A DNA stretch of 12,923 nt, from NCBI GenBank assembly GCA_002390205.1, contig DGOV01000066.1:9837-22759 (forward strand), given 5' to 3'. Below, in pieces: positions 1-7,229 of this stretch (position 1 is the stretch's first letter; each line of letters starts with the position of its first letter). The translations under genes and the position numbers were made by a program. The notes under the pieces are model-generated. The model did no database searches, was not told where the DNA came from, and saw only the letters and a list, made by a program, of their open reading frames with translations. Source of the stretch: Proteobacteria bacterium UBA4457 (GTDB taxonomy: Bacteria > Pseudomonadota > Gammaproteobacteria > Ga0077536).

Positions 1-150
1 TTCCCTGACCGTGACGATGAAAACTGGATGAAGCATACACTTACTTGGTTGGATACAGAAGGCAAAGTAAAATTCGACTACAGACCAGTCCACATGTACA
101 CATTAACGGATGATGTAGAAGTTGTCCCACCCAAAAAACGGGTTTATTAG
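1..150 (+). CDS. sdhA: Succinate dehydrogenase flavoprotein subunit, C-terminal end (partial)
   Basis: The window opens inside this gene. Frame 1 is open for 49 residues and ends at TAG (148-150). The visible tail starts FPDRDDENWMKHTLTW and ends VVPPKKRVY, which is the C-terminal segment of SdhA. The middle part (DYRPVHMYTLTDDVE) resembles the alphaproteobacterial/mitochondrial form more than the E. coli form. SdhA is the FAD-carrying catalytic subunit that oxidises succinate to fumarate in complex II on the cytoplasmic face of the inner membrane. The FAD domain, catalytic residues and start lie outside the window. sdhB follows after 22 nt on the same strand, as expected for an sdhCDAB operon. 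The assignment is firm because of the tail sequence and the sdhB neighbour. Confidence 0.93.
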   Translation, partial: FPDRDDENWMKHTLTWLDTEGKVKFDYRPVHMYTLTDDVEVVPPKKRVY

Positions 151-172
151 ATTTAAAAACGGTTGATCAATC

Positions 173-955
173 ATGGCTAAATTTAGACTTCCAAAAAATT
201 CAAAAATTGCTAAAGGAAAAACAATCGATGTGTCTGCCGGCACGAAGAATGCTAAGACATTTAAAGTCTACCGATGGGACCCAGATAGTGGAGAGAACCC
301 TCGAACTGACTTGTATACGATCGATTTAGATAAATGCGGACCGATGGTGCTCGATGCAATAATTTATATTAAAAATGAAATTGATCCTTCACTTACTTTC
401 CGGCGATCTTGTAGAGAAGGAATATGTGGATCGTGTGCAATGAATATTGACGGGACAAATACGTTAGCCTGCACAAAATCCATAAAGTCCGTAAAAAAAG
501 ACATTAGCATTTACCCTTTGCCTCATATGCAAGTCCGCAAAGACCTGGTACCAGATCTTAATAATTTCTATAAGCAATATGCCTCTGTAAAACCTTGGCT
601 GCAATCTAAAACCAAAGCTCCAGCGAAGAAAGAGCGGCTACAGACCAAGGAAGAAAGAGCGAAGGTCGATGGTCTTTATGAATGCATACTTTGTGCATGC
701 TGCTCAACCAGCTGCCCTAGCTATTGGTGGAACAGCGACAAATACCTTGGGCCAGCAACATTGTTGCAATCATATCGATGGTTGGTAGACAGCAGAGATG
801 ATGCGACGGATGAACGGTTAGATGACTTAGAAGGTCCCTTCAAGCTCTTTAGATGTCATACCATAATGAATTGTACAAATAGTTGTCCAAAAGGGTTAAA
901 TCCGGCTAAAGCTATATCAGAAATTAAAAAGATGATGGTGGCTCGAGGAAACTGA
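173..955 (+). CDS. sdhB: Succinate dehydrogenase iron-sulfur subunit, alphaproteobacterial/mitochondrial type
   Basis: SdhB passes electrons from the SdhA flavin through three Fe-S clusters to ubiquinone in complex II. The 260-residue protein has an N-terminal plant-ferredoxin domain with 2Fe-2S ligands C80, C85, C88 and C100 (SCREGICGSC). A C-terminal ferredoxin domain follows, with CILCACCSTSCP (C171, C174, C177, C181) and CHTIMNCTNSCP (C228, C234, C238), which bind the 4Fe-4S and 3Fe-4S clusters. E. coli SdhB has Asp as the third 2Fe-2S ligand (CGSD); here it is Cys88. It also carries an N-terminal extension of about 25 residues relative to E. coli. Both features mark the alphaproteobacterial/mitochondrial type. 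The ATG at 173 matches the family start (MAKFRLPKNSK) but has no clear Shine-Dalgarno, so translation may depend on ribosomes arriving from sdhA. Confidence 0.98.
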   Translation: MAKFRLPKNSKIAKGKTIDVSAGTKNAKTFKVYRWDPDSGENPRTDLYTIDLDKCGPMVLDAIIYIKNEIDPSLTFRRSCREGICGSCAMNIDGTNTLACTKSIKSVKKDISIYPLPHMQVRKDLVPDLNNFYKQYASVKPWLQSKTKAPAKKERLQTKEERAKVDGLYECILCACCSTSCPSYWWNSDKYLGPATLLQSYRWLVDSRDDATDERLDDLEGPFKLFRCHTIMNCTNSCPKGLNPAKAISEIKKMMVARGN

Positions 956-959
956 AATA

Positions 960-1202
960 GTGGAGCCCTCTCTGATTAATAAACTAAGGTGGCGCTGCAG
1001 AAGAGGAATGCGTGAACTGGATGTGATGCTGGTCAACTTTCTAGAACGGGAAGACACTACATCGTCCGATGAGAGTATCAATACATTTGAATTATTTCTA
1101 GATTGTTCGGATATGGACTTGTATAGTTGGCTCACAAGAAGGTCAATCCCTCAGGATGATCGATTTAGAAAAATCGTTGAAAAAATATTATTCAAACCAT
1201 GA
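960..1202 (+). CDS. sdhE: SdhE, FAD assembly factor for succinate dehydrogenase
   Basis: This 80-residue protein belongs to the SdhE/YgfY (DUF339, mitochondrial Sdh5) family, which binds SdhA and promotes covalent attachment of FAD. The family signature RGMRELD is at residues 15-21, in the region that contacts the flavoprotein. The later segment SDMDLYSWL matches the conserved D-x-D-L-x-x-W-L part of the five-helix fold. The start is GTG, supported by a GAGGAA ribosome binding site at 945-950 with 9-nt spacing, inside the end of sdhB. It starts 4 nt after the sdhB stop and shares an ATGA overlap with the next gene, so it is almost certainly cotranscribed with sdhAB. In E. coli sdhE lies apart from the sdh operon; here the maturation factor is made with its client. 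Confidence 0.95.
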   Translation: MEPSLINKLRWRCRRGMRELDVMLVNFLEREDTTSSDESINTFELFLDCSDMDLYSWLTRRSIPQDDRFRKIVEKILFKP

Positions 1203-2107
1203 GTGAAAAACATACAAAAAACCGAGCATCCGATCGTTCTGTTCTCAAAGAACTTGAGCTCAACACTGAGCTCCCTTGCAAAATAAAGCCGCAGAATTAT
1301 TCAATCATAAAAGTCTCTGGGACAGACGCTCCGGTGTTTCTACAAGGACAACTGACTGGCGATTGTAACGACATTGGGTCAGAACACTCGCTTTTGATGG
1401 CTTGGTGTGCACCTAACGGACGAGTACAAAACCTTATTCATGTTATAAGAAGCGGCGCTTTATTCTTTCTCCTCATACCTAAAGAACAGATGCTCGGGAT
1501 GGTCAAAAAGCTGAAAATGTTTGTGCTCAGATCTGATGTTGAAATAGCAGACTTGTCTACTGATCATGAATTATTTCTAACCCTTAACTCTAATCAATCT
1601 GACATTTCTTTCGCAACCATAGGAAGACAAGATAGTCGATGCTGGTGGATAGTGCCAAACGGGAAAGTCACAGAGGTTTGGAAGAAAATTATAGCAAAGC
1701 AAGTCAACGAGGACGTCATCGAGTTTCACTCAATCATGAATGGGATGCCCTATCTCACAGAAGAATTAGCTGATACATTTCTACCTCAAGAAATCGGCTT
1801 AGAAGAGTTAAAAGGCCTTAGTTTCAGCAAAGGCTGCTACCCAGGCCAAGAAATTATAGCTCGTGTAAAATACCGAGGAAAAGTGAAGCGAGAACTCGTC
1901 AAAATTTATGTTGTTGCTACCGAGGAAATTCCTTCAGCTGCTCGCTTATTTGACAAATCTGGCACGTCCGTTGGCCTTGTCTTAAGATCAGTCACAACCG
2001 GCAAGGAGACTCATCAACTTCTCGCGGTTCTAAACTGTGGGATCGACCAAGTTGTTCTACCAAGTATGCCTGACGCGGTGTTAGAGATGGCACCTATGCA
2101 TATTTAA
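1199..2107 (+). CDS. ygfZ: YgfZ/GcvT-like tetrahydrofolate-dependent Fe-S maintenance protein
   Basis: The YgfZ family (Iba57 in eukaryotes) supports assembly or repair of certain Fe-S enzymes in a folate-dependent way. The diagnostic motif KGCYPGQE is at residues 211-218 and contains the conserved cysteine, followed by IIARVKYRGKVKR, typical of the family. The N-terminal half (about 30-115, with VFLQGQLTGD near residue 46) is the GcvT-like folate-binding fold. At 302 residues it is a little shorter than E. coli YgfZ. The ATG overlaps the sdhE stop as ATGA (1199-1202), and no separate ribosome binding site is visible, which suggests translational coupling. Placement directly behind sdhB-sdhE suggests a role in keeping complex II active, but that is inference from context; the family acts on several Fe-S proteins. 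Confidence 0.93.
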   Translation: MSEKHTKNRASDRSVLKELELNTELPCKIKPQNYSIIKVSGTDAPVFLQGQLTGDCNDIGSEHSLLMAWCAPNGRVQNLIHVIRSGALFFLLIPKEQMLGMVKKLKMFVLRSDVEIADLSTDHELFLTLNSNQSDISFATIGRQDSRCWWIVPNGKVTEVWKKIIAKQVNEDVIEFHSIMNGMPYLTEELADTFLPQEIGLEELKGLSFSKGCYPGQEIIARVKYRGKVKRELVKIYVVATEEIPSAARLFDKSGTSVGLVLRSVTTGKETHQLLAVLNCGIDQVVLPSMPDAVLEMAPMHI

Positions 2108-2109
2108 AA

Positions 2110-3102
2110 TTGAAAGTACAAGAGCGACCTAAGCTCACGAAGAATGTCCGTATTAGTTCATTTCAACCGGCCGTAATTCTAAAAAACCCACACCTTCAAA
2201 CAATTTGGGCTGCGAAAGTACGTCGACCTGCACAACTTAATACTTATAGTGAGCAGATAGAGCTTCCTGACGGTGATTTTTTAGATCTAGAATGGTCGCC
2301 GAAAAACCGCAAAGGACCGATACTTCTACTCCATGGTCTTGAGGGTGGCATCGGCTCAAACTACGTCCAAGGTATAATGAAAGCTCTCGATAAAGAAGGC
2401 TATCAATCTGTCTTATTGCAATTTCGTGGATGTTCGGGAAAGCCGAATAGATTAGCGAGAAGTTACCATGCAGGGGAGACTGAAGATCTTTCTTACATAG
2501 CCACTTTGTTGCGCAGACGTTTAAAGAAAAATCTGACAGCTATTGTCGGATTCTCTTTAGGTGCTAACGTTATGCTCAAGTGGCTAGGAGAGTCAAACAG
2601 AGATCACATCAGCAATACGGCCATTGCTGTATCGCCTCCTTTTGATTTATCTGCCAGTGCCGATTTCCTGAGTACCGGCTTCTCACAAATCTACCAACAT
2701 AGTCTAGTCGCCGCTATGAAAAAGAAATATCGAGGGAAATTCTTGGGTCAACCCAGCTCTCTATCCGATAAATGTTTGAGCAAATTAACTTCTTTTAGAG
2801 ACTTCGACAACTTAGTCACCGCTCCTTTACATGGTTTCAAAGGGGTAGAAGAATACTATACTCAATCTAGCTGCCGCCAGTATTTGAAAGGCAACCTGAC
2901 TTCTACTCTGATACTCCATTCAAAGGATGATCCCTTCCTACCAATTTCAGCTATTCCAGAAGCACCTGAGCTCGGGCCAAAGACGACTATGGAATTATCT
3001 GAAAACGGCGGACATATTGGCTTTATATCGAGGGATAAAAATGGAAACTTGGCTTACTGGCTAGAATCCAGGATACTTTCTCATTTAGCCATCTTCAACT
3101 AA
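2110..3102 (+). CDS. yheT: YheT-type alpha/beta hydrolase
   Basis: This is a 330-residue alpha/beta hydrolase of the YheT/ABHD1-3 family, probably cytoplasmic, with no experimentally fixed substrate. The family N-terminal pattern FQPAVILKNPHLQTIW is at residues 18-33. The oxyanion region LLLHGLEGG spans 72-80. The nucleophile elbow GFSLGAN gives Ser149, the acid is in HSKDDP (Asp273 or Asp274), and His302 is in NGGHIGF. A complete catalytic triad is therefore present. The start is taken as TTG at 2110, 2 nt after the ygfZ stop, because no ATG or GTG precedes the conserved N-terminal motif in frame and the first internal Met (residue 90) is too late. No convincing ribosome binding site precedes the TTG. 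The exact start is less certain than the gene. Confidence 0.9.
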   Translation: MKVQERPKLTKNVRISSFQPAVILKNPHLQTIWAAKVRRPAQLNTYSEQIELPDGDFLDLEWSPKNRKGPILLLHGLEGGIGSNYVQGIMKALDKEGYQSVLLQFRGCSGKPNRLARSYHAGETEDLSYIATLLRRRLKKNLTAIVGFSLGANVMLKWLGESNRDHISNTAIAVSPPFDLSASADFLSTGFSQIYQHSLVAAMKKKYRGKFLGQPSSLSDKCLSKLTSFRDFDNLVTAPLHGFKGVEEYYTQSSCRQYLKGNLTSTLILHSKDDPFLPISAIPEAPELGPKTTMELSENGGHIGFISRDKNGNLAYWLESRILSHLAIFN

Positions 3103-3127
3103 AATTACATTTTAAAAAAGTACAAAC

Positions 3128-3649
3128 ATGCTTTTACGAATTCTCTTCAAAAAATATGCAGCCTTCACAGTTGCTTTTTTGTGTGTTGCTTTACTTTTAT
3201 TCGGCTACTATCTGGAATTTTATCACCAGCTCAATCCATGCCCTTTATGTGTTTTTCAAAGATTATGTTATGCAATTATTTTCCTGATATATATATTCTA
3301 TATGTTAGGCAAAACCTCTCCGCTAGCAAAACCACTACTTTCAGTAGCGTCGTTTATTTTTGCTGGAATTGGATGTGCTCTTGCTGGCCGTCAGACGTGG
3401 CTCCAACACCTTCCCGCAGATAAAGTCCCAGAATGTGGACCAGGCTTAGATTACCTTTTAGAAATGTACCCTTTGTTTCATGTCTTAAAAACAGTACTCA
3501 AGGGGTCTGGAGATTGCGCGGAAACACAATGGGTTTTCCTGAGCCTCTCTATTGCGGAGTGGTCTCTCTTTTCATTTTCGTTGATTGCGATATGCCACTT
3601 ACTTCTCCTGATTCAAGAAAAAAAAGATCTCAAATATGAAAGGCTATGA
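3128..3649 (+). CDS. dsbB: Disulfide bond formation protein B (quinone reductase)
   Basis: DsbB is an inner-membrane protein that reoxidises periplasmic DsbA and passes the electrons to ubiquinone or menaquinone. The 173-residue sequence shows four hydrophobic segments (about 10-29, 44-60, 69-87 and 141-162). The first periplasmic cysteine pair is CPLC at C38/C41. The quinone-site arginine follows at R45 (VFQR). The second redox pair is C103 and C130 in the long periplasmic loop. All four essential cysteines and the family length are conserved, so it should be active. No dsbA is in the window. The gene follows yheT after 25 A+T-rich bases, and its stop codon overlaps the 3' end of the convergent ffh gene by 6 nt. 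Confidence 0.95.
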   Translation: MLLRILFKKYAAFTVAFLCVALLLFGYYLEFYHQLNPCPLCVFQRLCYAIIFLIYIFYMLGKTSPLAKPLLSVASFIFAGIGCALAGRQTWLQHLPADKVPECGPGLDYLLEMYPLFHVLKTVLKGSGDCAETQWVFLSLSIAEWSLFSFSLIAICHLLLLIQEKKDLKYERL

Positions 3650-3650
3650 G
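3618..3650 (-). terminator. Possible weak terminator for ffh inside the end of dsbB
   Basis: Reading the - strand past the ffh stop, a 4-bp inverted repeat CTCA/TGAG (3650-3647 with 3632-3629) is followed by a run of eight T (3625-3618). The T-tract is good but the stem is short and has a 14-nt loop, so this is at best a weak intrinsic terminator. No better hairpin with a T-run is visible at this convergent junction. Confidence 0.25.
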
Positions 3651-5011
3651 CGGGGGAAATTCGGAGGGACTTGCCCACCCATACCTCTCATTAAATTTTT
3701 CATCCCACCTTTTTTAGACATTTTCTTCATCATCTTCTGCATTTGATCGAATTGTTTCAAAAGCCTATTAACATCAGGGATTAACGTTCCCGATCCAGCA
3801 GCAATCCGCTTTTTTCTTGAGCCTTTGATAAGCGCTGGAAACTGCCTCTCTTTCGCAGTCATGGAATCAATAATTGCCCCAAGTTTAACCATTGCGCCAT
3901 CATTCACTTGATCTTGGACTACGTTATTAGCGTTCCCCATGCCAGGCAACTTCCCTAACATTGCTTTTACGCCTCCCATTTTACTCATTTGGTCAAGTTG
4001 GTCACGAAAATCCTGCAAGTCAAATCCAGACCCTGATTTGATTTTTTTAGCAACTACTGCGGCTTTCTCTTTATCGACTTTTTCTTCAGCTTCCTCAATT
4101 AGAGACAACACGTCACCCATTCCGAGAATACGAGACGCGATCCTATCGGGATGAAAACTTTCAAGACCGTCCATTTTTTCTCCGGCACCAAGGAACTTAA
4201 TGGGTTTTCCAGTGACCTTCCTCACCGACAAAGCCGCTCCTCCACGAGAATCTCCGTCTGTTTTTGTAAGGATAATCCCTGTTAACGGTAAAGCGTCATT
4301 AAAGGACTTGGCAGTCATTACTGCATCCTGTCCCATCATACTATCGACAATAAATAATGTTTCATGCGGAGATAAAGCTTCATGTAATCCCGATATTTCC
4401 TTCATCATTGCTGCATCAATAGTAAGACGACCTGCAGTATCAACAATTAAGACATCATCATGTGCCCGTCGCGATGCTTCGTAAGCCCAACGTGCGATAT
4501 CAATAGGGAGATCTGCGCTAGTAGAAGGATAGTAGTTCGCTGCAACCTGAGATGACAAAACACGGAGCTGTTCTATTGCTGCGGGCCGGTAGGTATCACA
4601 ACTAACTACACCTACCTTCTTTTTTTTCTTATCTATCAGCCATTTAGAAAGTTTTGCCACAGTTGTCGTCTTGCCTGCTCCTTGAAGACCGACCACAAGA
4701 ATGACGACAGGGGCTTGTGCTGACAAATCAAGCCCACTGCTCTCCTCCCCCATAAGCTCCGTAAGTTGATCACGAACAATCTTAATCAGCGCCTGACCAG
4801 GAGTTAAAGACCCAGTCACCGCAGTACCTTCAGCGGTTACAGACAGCTTTTCTATAAACTCTTTCACTACATCCAAGCCAACATCTGCTTCTAACAACGC
4901 TATGCGAACGTCTCTCAAAGAATCAGCAATATTTTCGGGTGTTAACCTCCCTCTTCCTTGTAAATTGCGCACGATGGCGGAAAAACGGCCAGTTAACGAT
5001 TCAAATCCCAT
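3644..5011 (-). CDS. ffh: Signal recognition particle protein (SRP54 GTPase)
   Basis: Ffh binds 4.5S RNA and targets nascent membrane proteins to the translocon through the receptor FtsY. The 455-residue protein has the full NG-M layout. The N domain spans about 1-90. The G domain has GLQGAGKTT (108-116), DTYRPAAIEQL (139-149), DTAGR (191-195), TKTDGD (249-254) and the closing motif GAGEKMDGLE (275-284). The M domain covers about 330-445, with the RNA-binding stretch RKKRIAAGSG (399-408) and methionine-rich helices (MQKMMKKM, MKNLMRGM). The ATG at 5011 has an AGGG about 10 nt upstream. The gene diverges from ypjD and converges on dsbB with a 6-nt overlap. A lysine run at residues 128-132 carries an A AAA AAG heptamer and a downstream hairpin, listed separately. 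Confidence 0.98.
   Translation of the reverse strand: MGFESLTGRFSAIVRNLQGRGRLTPENIADSLRDVRIALLEADVGLDVVKEFIEKLSVTAEGTAVTGSLTPGQALIKIVRDQLTELMGEESSGLDLSAQAPVVILVVGLQGAGKTTTVAKLSKWLIDKKKKKVGVVSCDTYRPAAIEQLRVLSSQVAANYYPSTSADLPIDIARWAYEASRRAHDDVLIVDTAGRLTIDAAMMKEISGLHEALSPHETLFIVDSMMGQDAVMTAKSFNDALPLTGIILTKTDGDSRGGAALSVRKVTGKPIKFLGAGEKMDGLESFHPDRIASRILGMGDVLSLIEEAEEKVDKEKAAVVAKKIKSGSGFDLQDFRDQLDQMSKMGGVKAMLGKLPGMGNANNVVQDQVNDGAMVKLGAIIDSMTAKERQFPALIKGSRKKRIAAGSGTLIPDVNRLLKQFDQMQKMMKKMSKKGGMKNLMRGMGGQVPPNFPRS
4588..4625 (-). other. A AAA AAG heptamer and adjacent hairpin inside ffh (candidate frameshift signal)
   Basis: On the ffh coding strand the heptamer A AAA AAG lies at 4625-4619 in the phase needed for -1 slippage, spanning Lys130-Lys131. 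Two bases later comes a perfect 7-bp inverted repeat, GGTAGGT (4616-4610) with ACCTACC (4594-4588). It can extend by one G-U and one T-A pair to 9 bp with an 11-nt loop. A -1 shift would add EGRCS and stop at TAG (4604-4602), giving about 136 residues. The 2-nt spacer is shorter than in dnaX, and no Shine-Dalgarno-like stimulator precedes it, so function is doubtful. Confidence 0.3.
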
Positions 5012-5118
5012 GGTTTTTGTGCCCTAATCAATAGTCTTAATAATCGAGTAATTAGATACTTCATTAAATAACGTAATTATGTCATTATCTCAGATCATAT
5101 GACTCAACAACATATCTT
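5012..5118. promoter_or_regulatory. Divergent ffh / ypjD intergenic region
   Basis: This 107-nt, very A+T-rich gap separates the divergent starts of ffh and ypjD and must hold promoters in both directions unless one lies inside a gene. I could not assign convincing -35/-10 pairs. The heptamer GTAATTA occurs twice in direct orientation, at 5048-5054 and 5073-5079, which could be a binding site or simply reflect base composition. The AGGG at about 5022-5025 on the - strand is the likely ribosome binding site for ffh. Confidence 0.4.
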
Positions 5119-5904
5119 ATGCTAACTAATATGATAACCGTCATCACGGTGATTTTGTATGTTGCTACGCTTTACAAATTCCTAGTGTCTAAGAGTTTAA
5201 ATTCGACGTGGTCGGTGAATAATTCCGCTTTCATTTTACTCTGCCTTGCGCTGATCGCTCATGGTGTATGTCTCTTTCTAGGGATGTTTGATGAAGCTGG
5301 AACAAACCTAGGGATCTTCAACATAGCGTCTCTTGTTGGCTGGATAATCATGTTGCTCGCATCTTTGATTATGTTCGTTAAACCAATTGCTAATCTGACT
5401 ATAATTTTGCTGCCAGTGTCTGGTGTCATGCTCGCGCTACCATCTTTTTTAGGAGATGGGAACTTCATTCCTCGTTCTGGTGATATGGCACTTCACATTG
5501 GCATATCGCTAGTCGCATATAGTTTACTAGCCATAGCGGCTTTGCAGGCTCTATACCTCTGGACCGCTCGCCGACGAATAAAAGCACACCGGTCAATTTT
5601 AACTTTTTTCCCTCCACTACCAGAAATGGAAAAAATATTATTTCAAATTACAAGCATAGCTTTTGCATTGCTCAGCGTCGGGCTTGCTATTGGCGCAGCA
5701 CATGTAGACAACATAGTAGAACAACACCTGGCTCATAAGATATTTTTTTCAATCCTTGCATGGGTTATCTTCGCTATTTTATTGGTTGGACGATATTTAA
5801 AAAACTGGCAGGGAGATCGAGCAATTACTTATGTGGTGTCAGGCTTCAGTGCATTAGCTATAGGCTTTTTTGGTTCTAAGTTTGTCTTAGAGCTTATTAT
5901 TTAA
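5119..5904 (+). CDS. ypjD: YpjD inner-membrane protein, CcsA/HemX-like
   Basis: This 261-residue polytopic membrane protein belongs to the cytochrome c assembly (CcsA/HemX-like) superfamily, YpjD branch. About eight hydrophobic segments are visible (about 5-23, 36-56, 68-87, 91-110, 125-147, 174-195, 205-225 and 236-258). Candidate conserved histidines are H48, H126 and H206. The loop FPPLPEMEKILFQ (164-176) resembles the typical YpjD pattern. The biochemical role is not established; haem or thiol-related transport is only suggested by distant relatives. The ffh/ypjD/corE order is the same as in E. coli, which strongly supports the call. ATG at 5119 is used, but the Met at residue 5 is an equally possible start, and neither has a clear ribosome binding site. 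Confidence 0.88.
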   Translation: MLTNMITVITVILYVATLYKFLVSKSLNSTWSVNNSAFILLCLALIAHGVCLFLGMFDEAGTNLGIFNIASLVGWIIMLLASLIMFVKPIANLTIILLPVSGVMLALPSFLGDGNFIPRSGDMALHIGISLVAYSLLAIAALQALYLWTARRRIKAHRSILTFFPPLPEMEKILFQITSIAFALLSVGLAIGAAHVDNIVEQHLAHKIFFSILAWVIFAILLVGRYLKNWQGDRAITYVVSGFSALAIGFFGSKFVLELII

Positions 5905-5918
5905 TGCTCATCACATAA
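5904..5918 (+). other. Four-codon minicistron bridging ypjD and corE
   Basis: Between the two genes lies ATG CTC ATC ACA TAA. Its ATG shares one base with the ypjD stop (TAATG, 5902-5906). Its stop shares one base with the corE start (TAATG, 5916-5920). It could serve as a stepping stone for termination-reinitiation, since corE has no obvious Shine-Dalgarno. It may also be coincidence in a short gap. Confidence 0.35.
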
Positions 5919-7189
5919 TGGTTGAATTATCTACCTTAACGCTGACTATAATTTTGGCATGTCTCATCGTCGCCTCGGCCTATTTCTCAAGCTCGGAGAC
6001 CGCTATGATGTCTCTAAACCGCTACCGGCTAAAGCACCTTTCTGATAGAAAATATAAAGGAGCTCAAAGAGTTCAAAATTTACTAGCCAGACCCGATAGG
6101 CTTATCGGGCTAATCCTACTAGGTAACAATTTTGTAAACATACTCGCGGCTATGATAGTCACGATTCTTGCCGAAAGATATCTAGGGATGCGCGGGCTTC
6201 TAATCTCATCGTTAATGCTAACAGCTGTTATTCTTGTGTTCGCCGAGGTCATACCAAAAACAGTAGCTGCGATTTACCCCGAACGTGTTGCCTTTCCGTC
6301 ATCTGTACTGCTTAGAACATTAATGTTTATCTTCTATCCTTTAGTTTGGGTCCTCAATAAGATCTCAAATGGGATCCTTGCGATCTTTGGACTAACAAAT
6401 ATAAAGCGCTCAGAAGATCCTTTAAGCCGAGAAGAACTCAGAACAATTGTGAAAGAAACTGGGGGTGTGATACCCCATCGTCACAGACAAATGCTATTTG
6501 GGATCTTGGATCTTGAGAATGCGACTGTTGAAGACATAATGATTCCTAGAACTGAAATGCATGGTATTAATTTAGAAGATGAGTGGTCAGATGTCCGAGA
6601 GCAAATTATGAATAGTCGGCATACATATCTTCCCTGCTATTCAGGTTCCTTAGCTGAAATAAACGGAATCCTTCATGTTCGCAAGACTACTAGATACTTA
6701 GGCTCGGGAAATTTCACTTTAGAACAACTAACTAGTGTATTGGCTCCGCCGTACTTTATTCCAAATCAAACCGATCTTTATTCTCAACTATTACATTTTC
6801 AAACAGAAAAAGAGCACATTGCTTTCGTAGTAGATGAATACGGAGACATAGAAGGTTTAGTTACGCTGGATGACATCCTGGAAGAAATAATCGGAGAATT
6901 CACAACCGATCCTCAGAAACATGAAAAAGATGTTATCCCTTTGGGTAACGGAATGTTTATGGTTGACGGTAGCGCGAACATCAGGGAAATCAATAGGGCA
7001 TACCATTTCGAGTTACCAGAAGATGGACCAAAGACGCTCAACGGCTTCATCCTAGAAACGCTAGAAGACATTCCGACCACGGGCACCGCTTTTCGAACTG
7101 GCCCAATAACTATAGAGATATTACAAACTCGAGAAAGATCAGTCAAAAGTGCTCGGTTAACACTAAAGAAAGAAAGAACTGTGGCATAG
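5918..7189 (+). CDS. corE: CNNM/CBS-domain membrane protein (CorE/YfjD, HlyC/CorC family)
   Basis: This 423-residue protein has the CNNM architecture. The N-terminal DUF21/CNNM membrane domain covers about 1-160, with the conserved SSSETAMMSLNRYRLKHL (24-41), LGNNFVNI (68-75) and AEVIPKTVAA (109-118). A CBS pair follows, at about 204-262 (VEDIMIPRTEM) and 272-328 (FVVDEYGDIEGLVTLDDILE). A CorC_HlyC transporter-associated domain closes the protein (about 335-418). The family is linked to Mg2+/Co2+ efflux or divalent-cation homeostasis in the inner membrane, with the CBS pair sensing nucleotides. The exact ion cannot be read from sequence. It sits 13 nt after ypjD, as in E. coli where the ortholog is yfjD/corE. 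The gene converges on radA with a 40-nt gap lacking a clear terminator. Confidence 0.93.
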   Translation: MVELSTLTLTIILACLIVASAYFSSSETAMMSLNRYRLKHLSDRKYKGAQRVQNLLARPDRLIGLILLGNNFVNILAAMIVTILAERYLGMRGLLISSLMLTAVILVFAEVIPKTVAAIYPERVAFPSSVLLRTLMFIFYPLVWVLNKISNGILAIFGLTNIKRSEDPLSREELRTIVKETGGVIPHRHRQMLFGILDLENATVEDIMIPRTEMHGINLEDEWSDVREQIMNSRHTYLPCYSGSLAEINGILHVRKTTRYLGSGNFTLEQLTSVLAPPYFIPNQTDLYSQLLHFQTEKEHIAFVVDEYGDIEGLVTLDDILEEIIGEFTTDPQKHEKDVIPLGNGMFMVDGSANIREINRAYHFELPEDGPKTLNGFILETLEDIPTTGTAFRTGPITIEILQTRERSVKSARLTLKKERTVA

Positions 7190-7229
7190 GTTCCGCCGAA
7201 ACTTAAAAAACCATGAAAGTGCTATTCCC

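Noticed and set aside
917..1135. 72-residue - strand ORF over sdhB/sdhE
   Set aside because: It is Ser-rich antisense of sdhE with no family likeness; the + strand gene has a clear motif and ribosome binding site.
7190..7229. Terminator between corE and radA
   Set aside because: There is an A6/T6 tract but no stem of useful length beside it on either strand.
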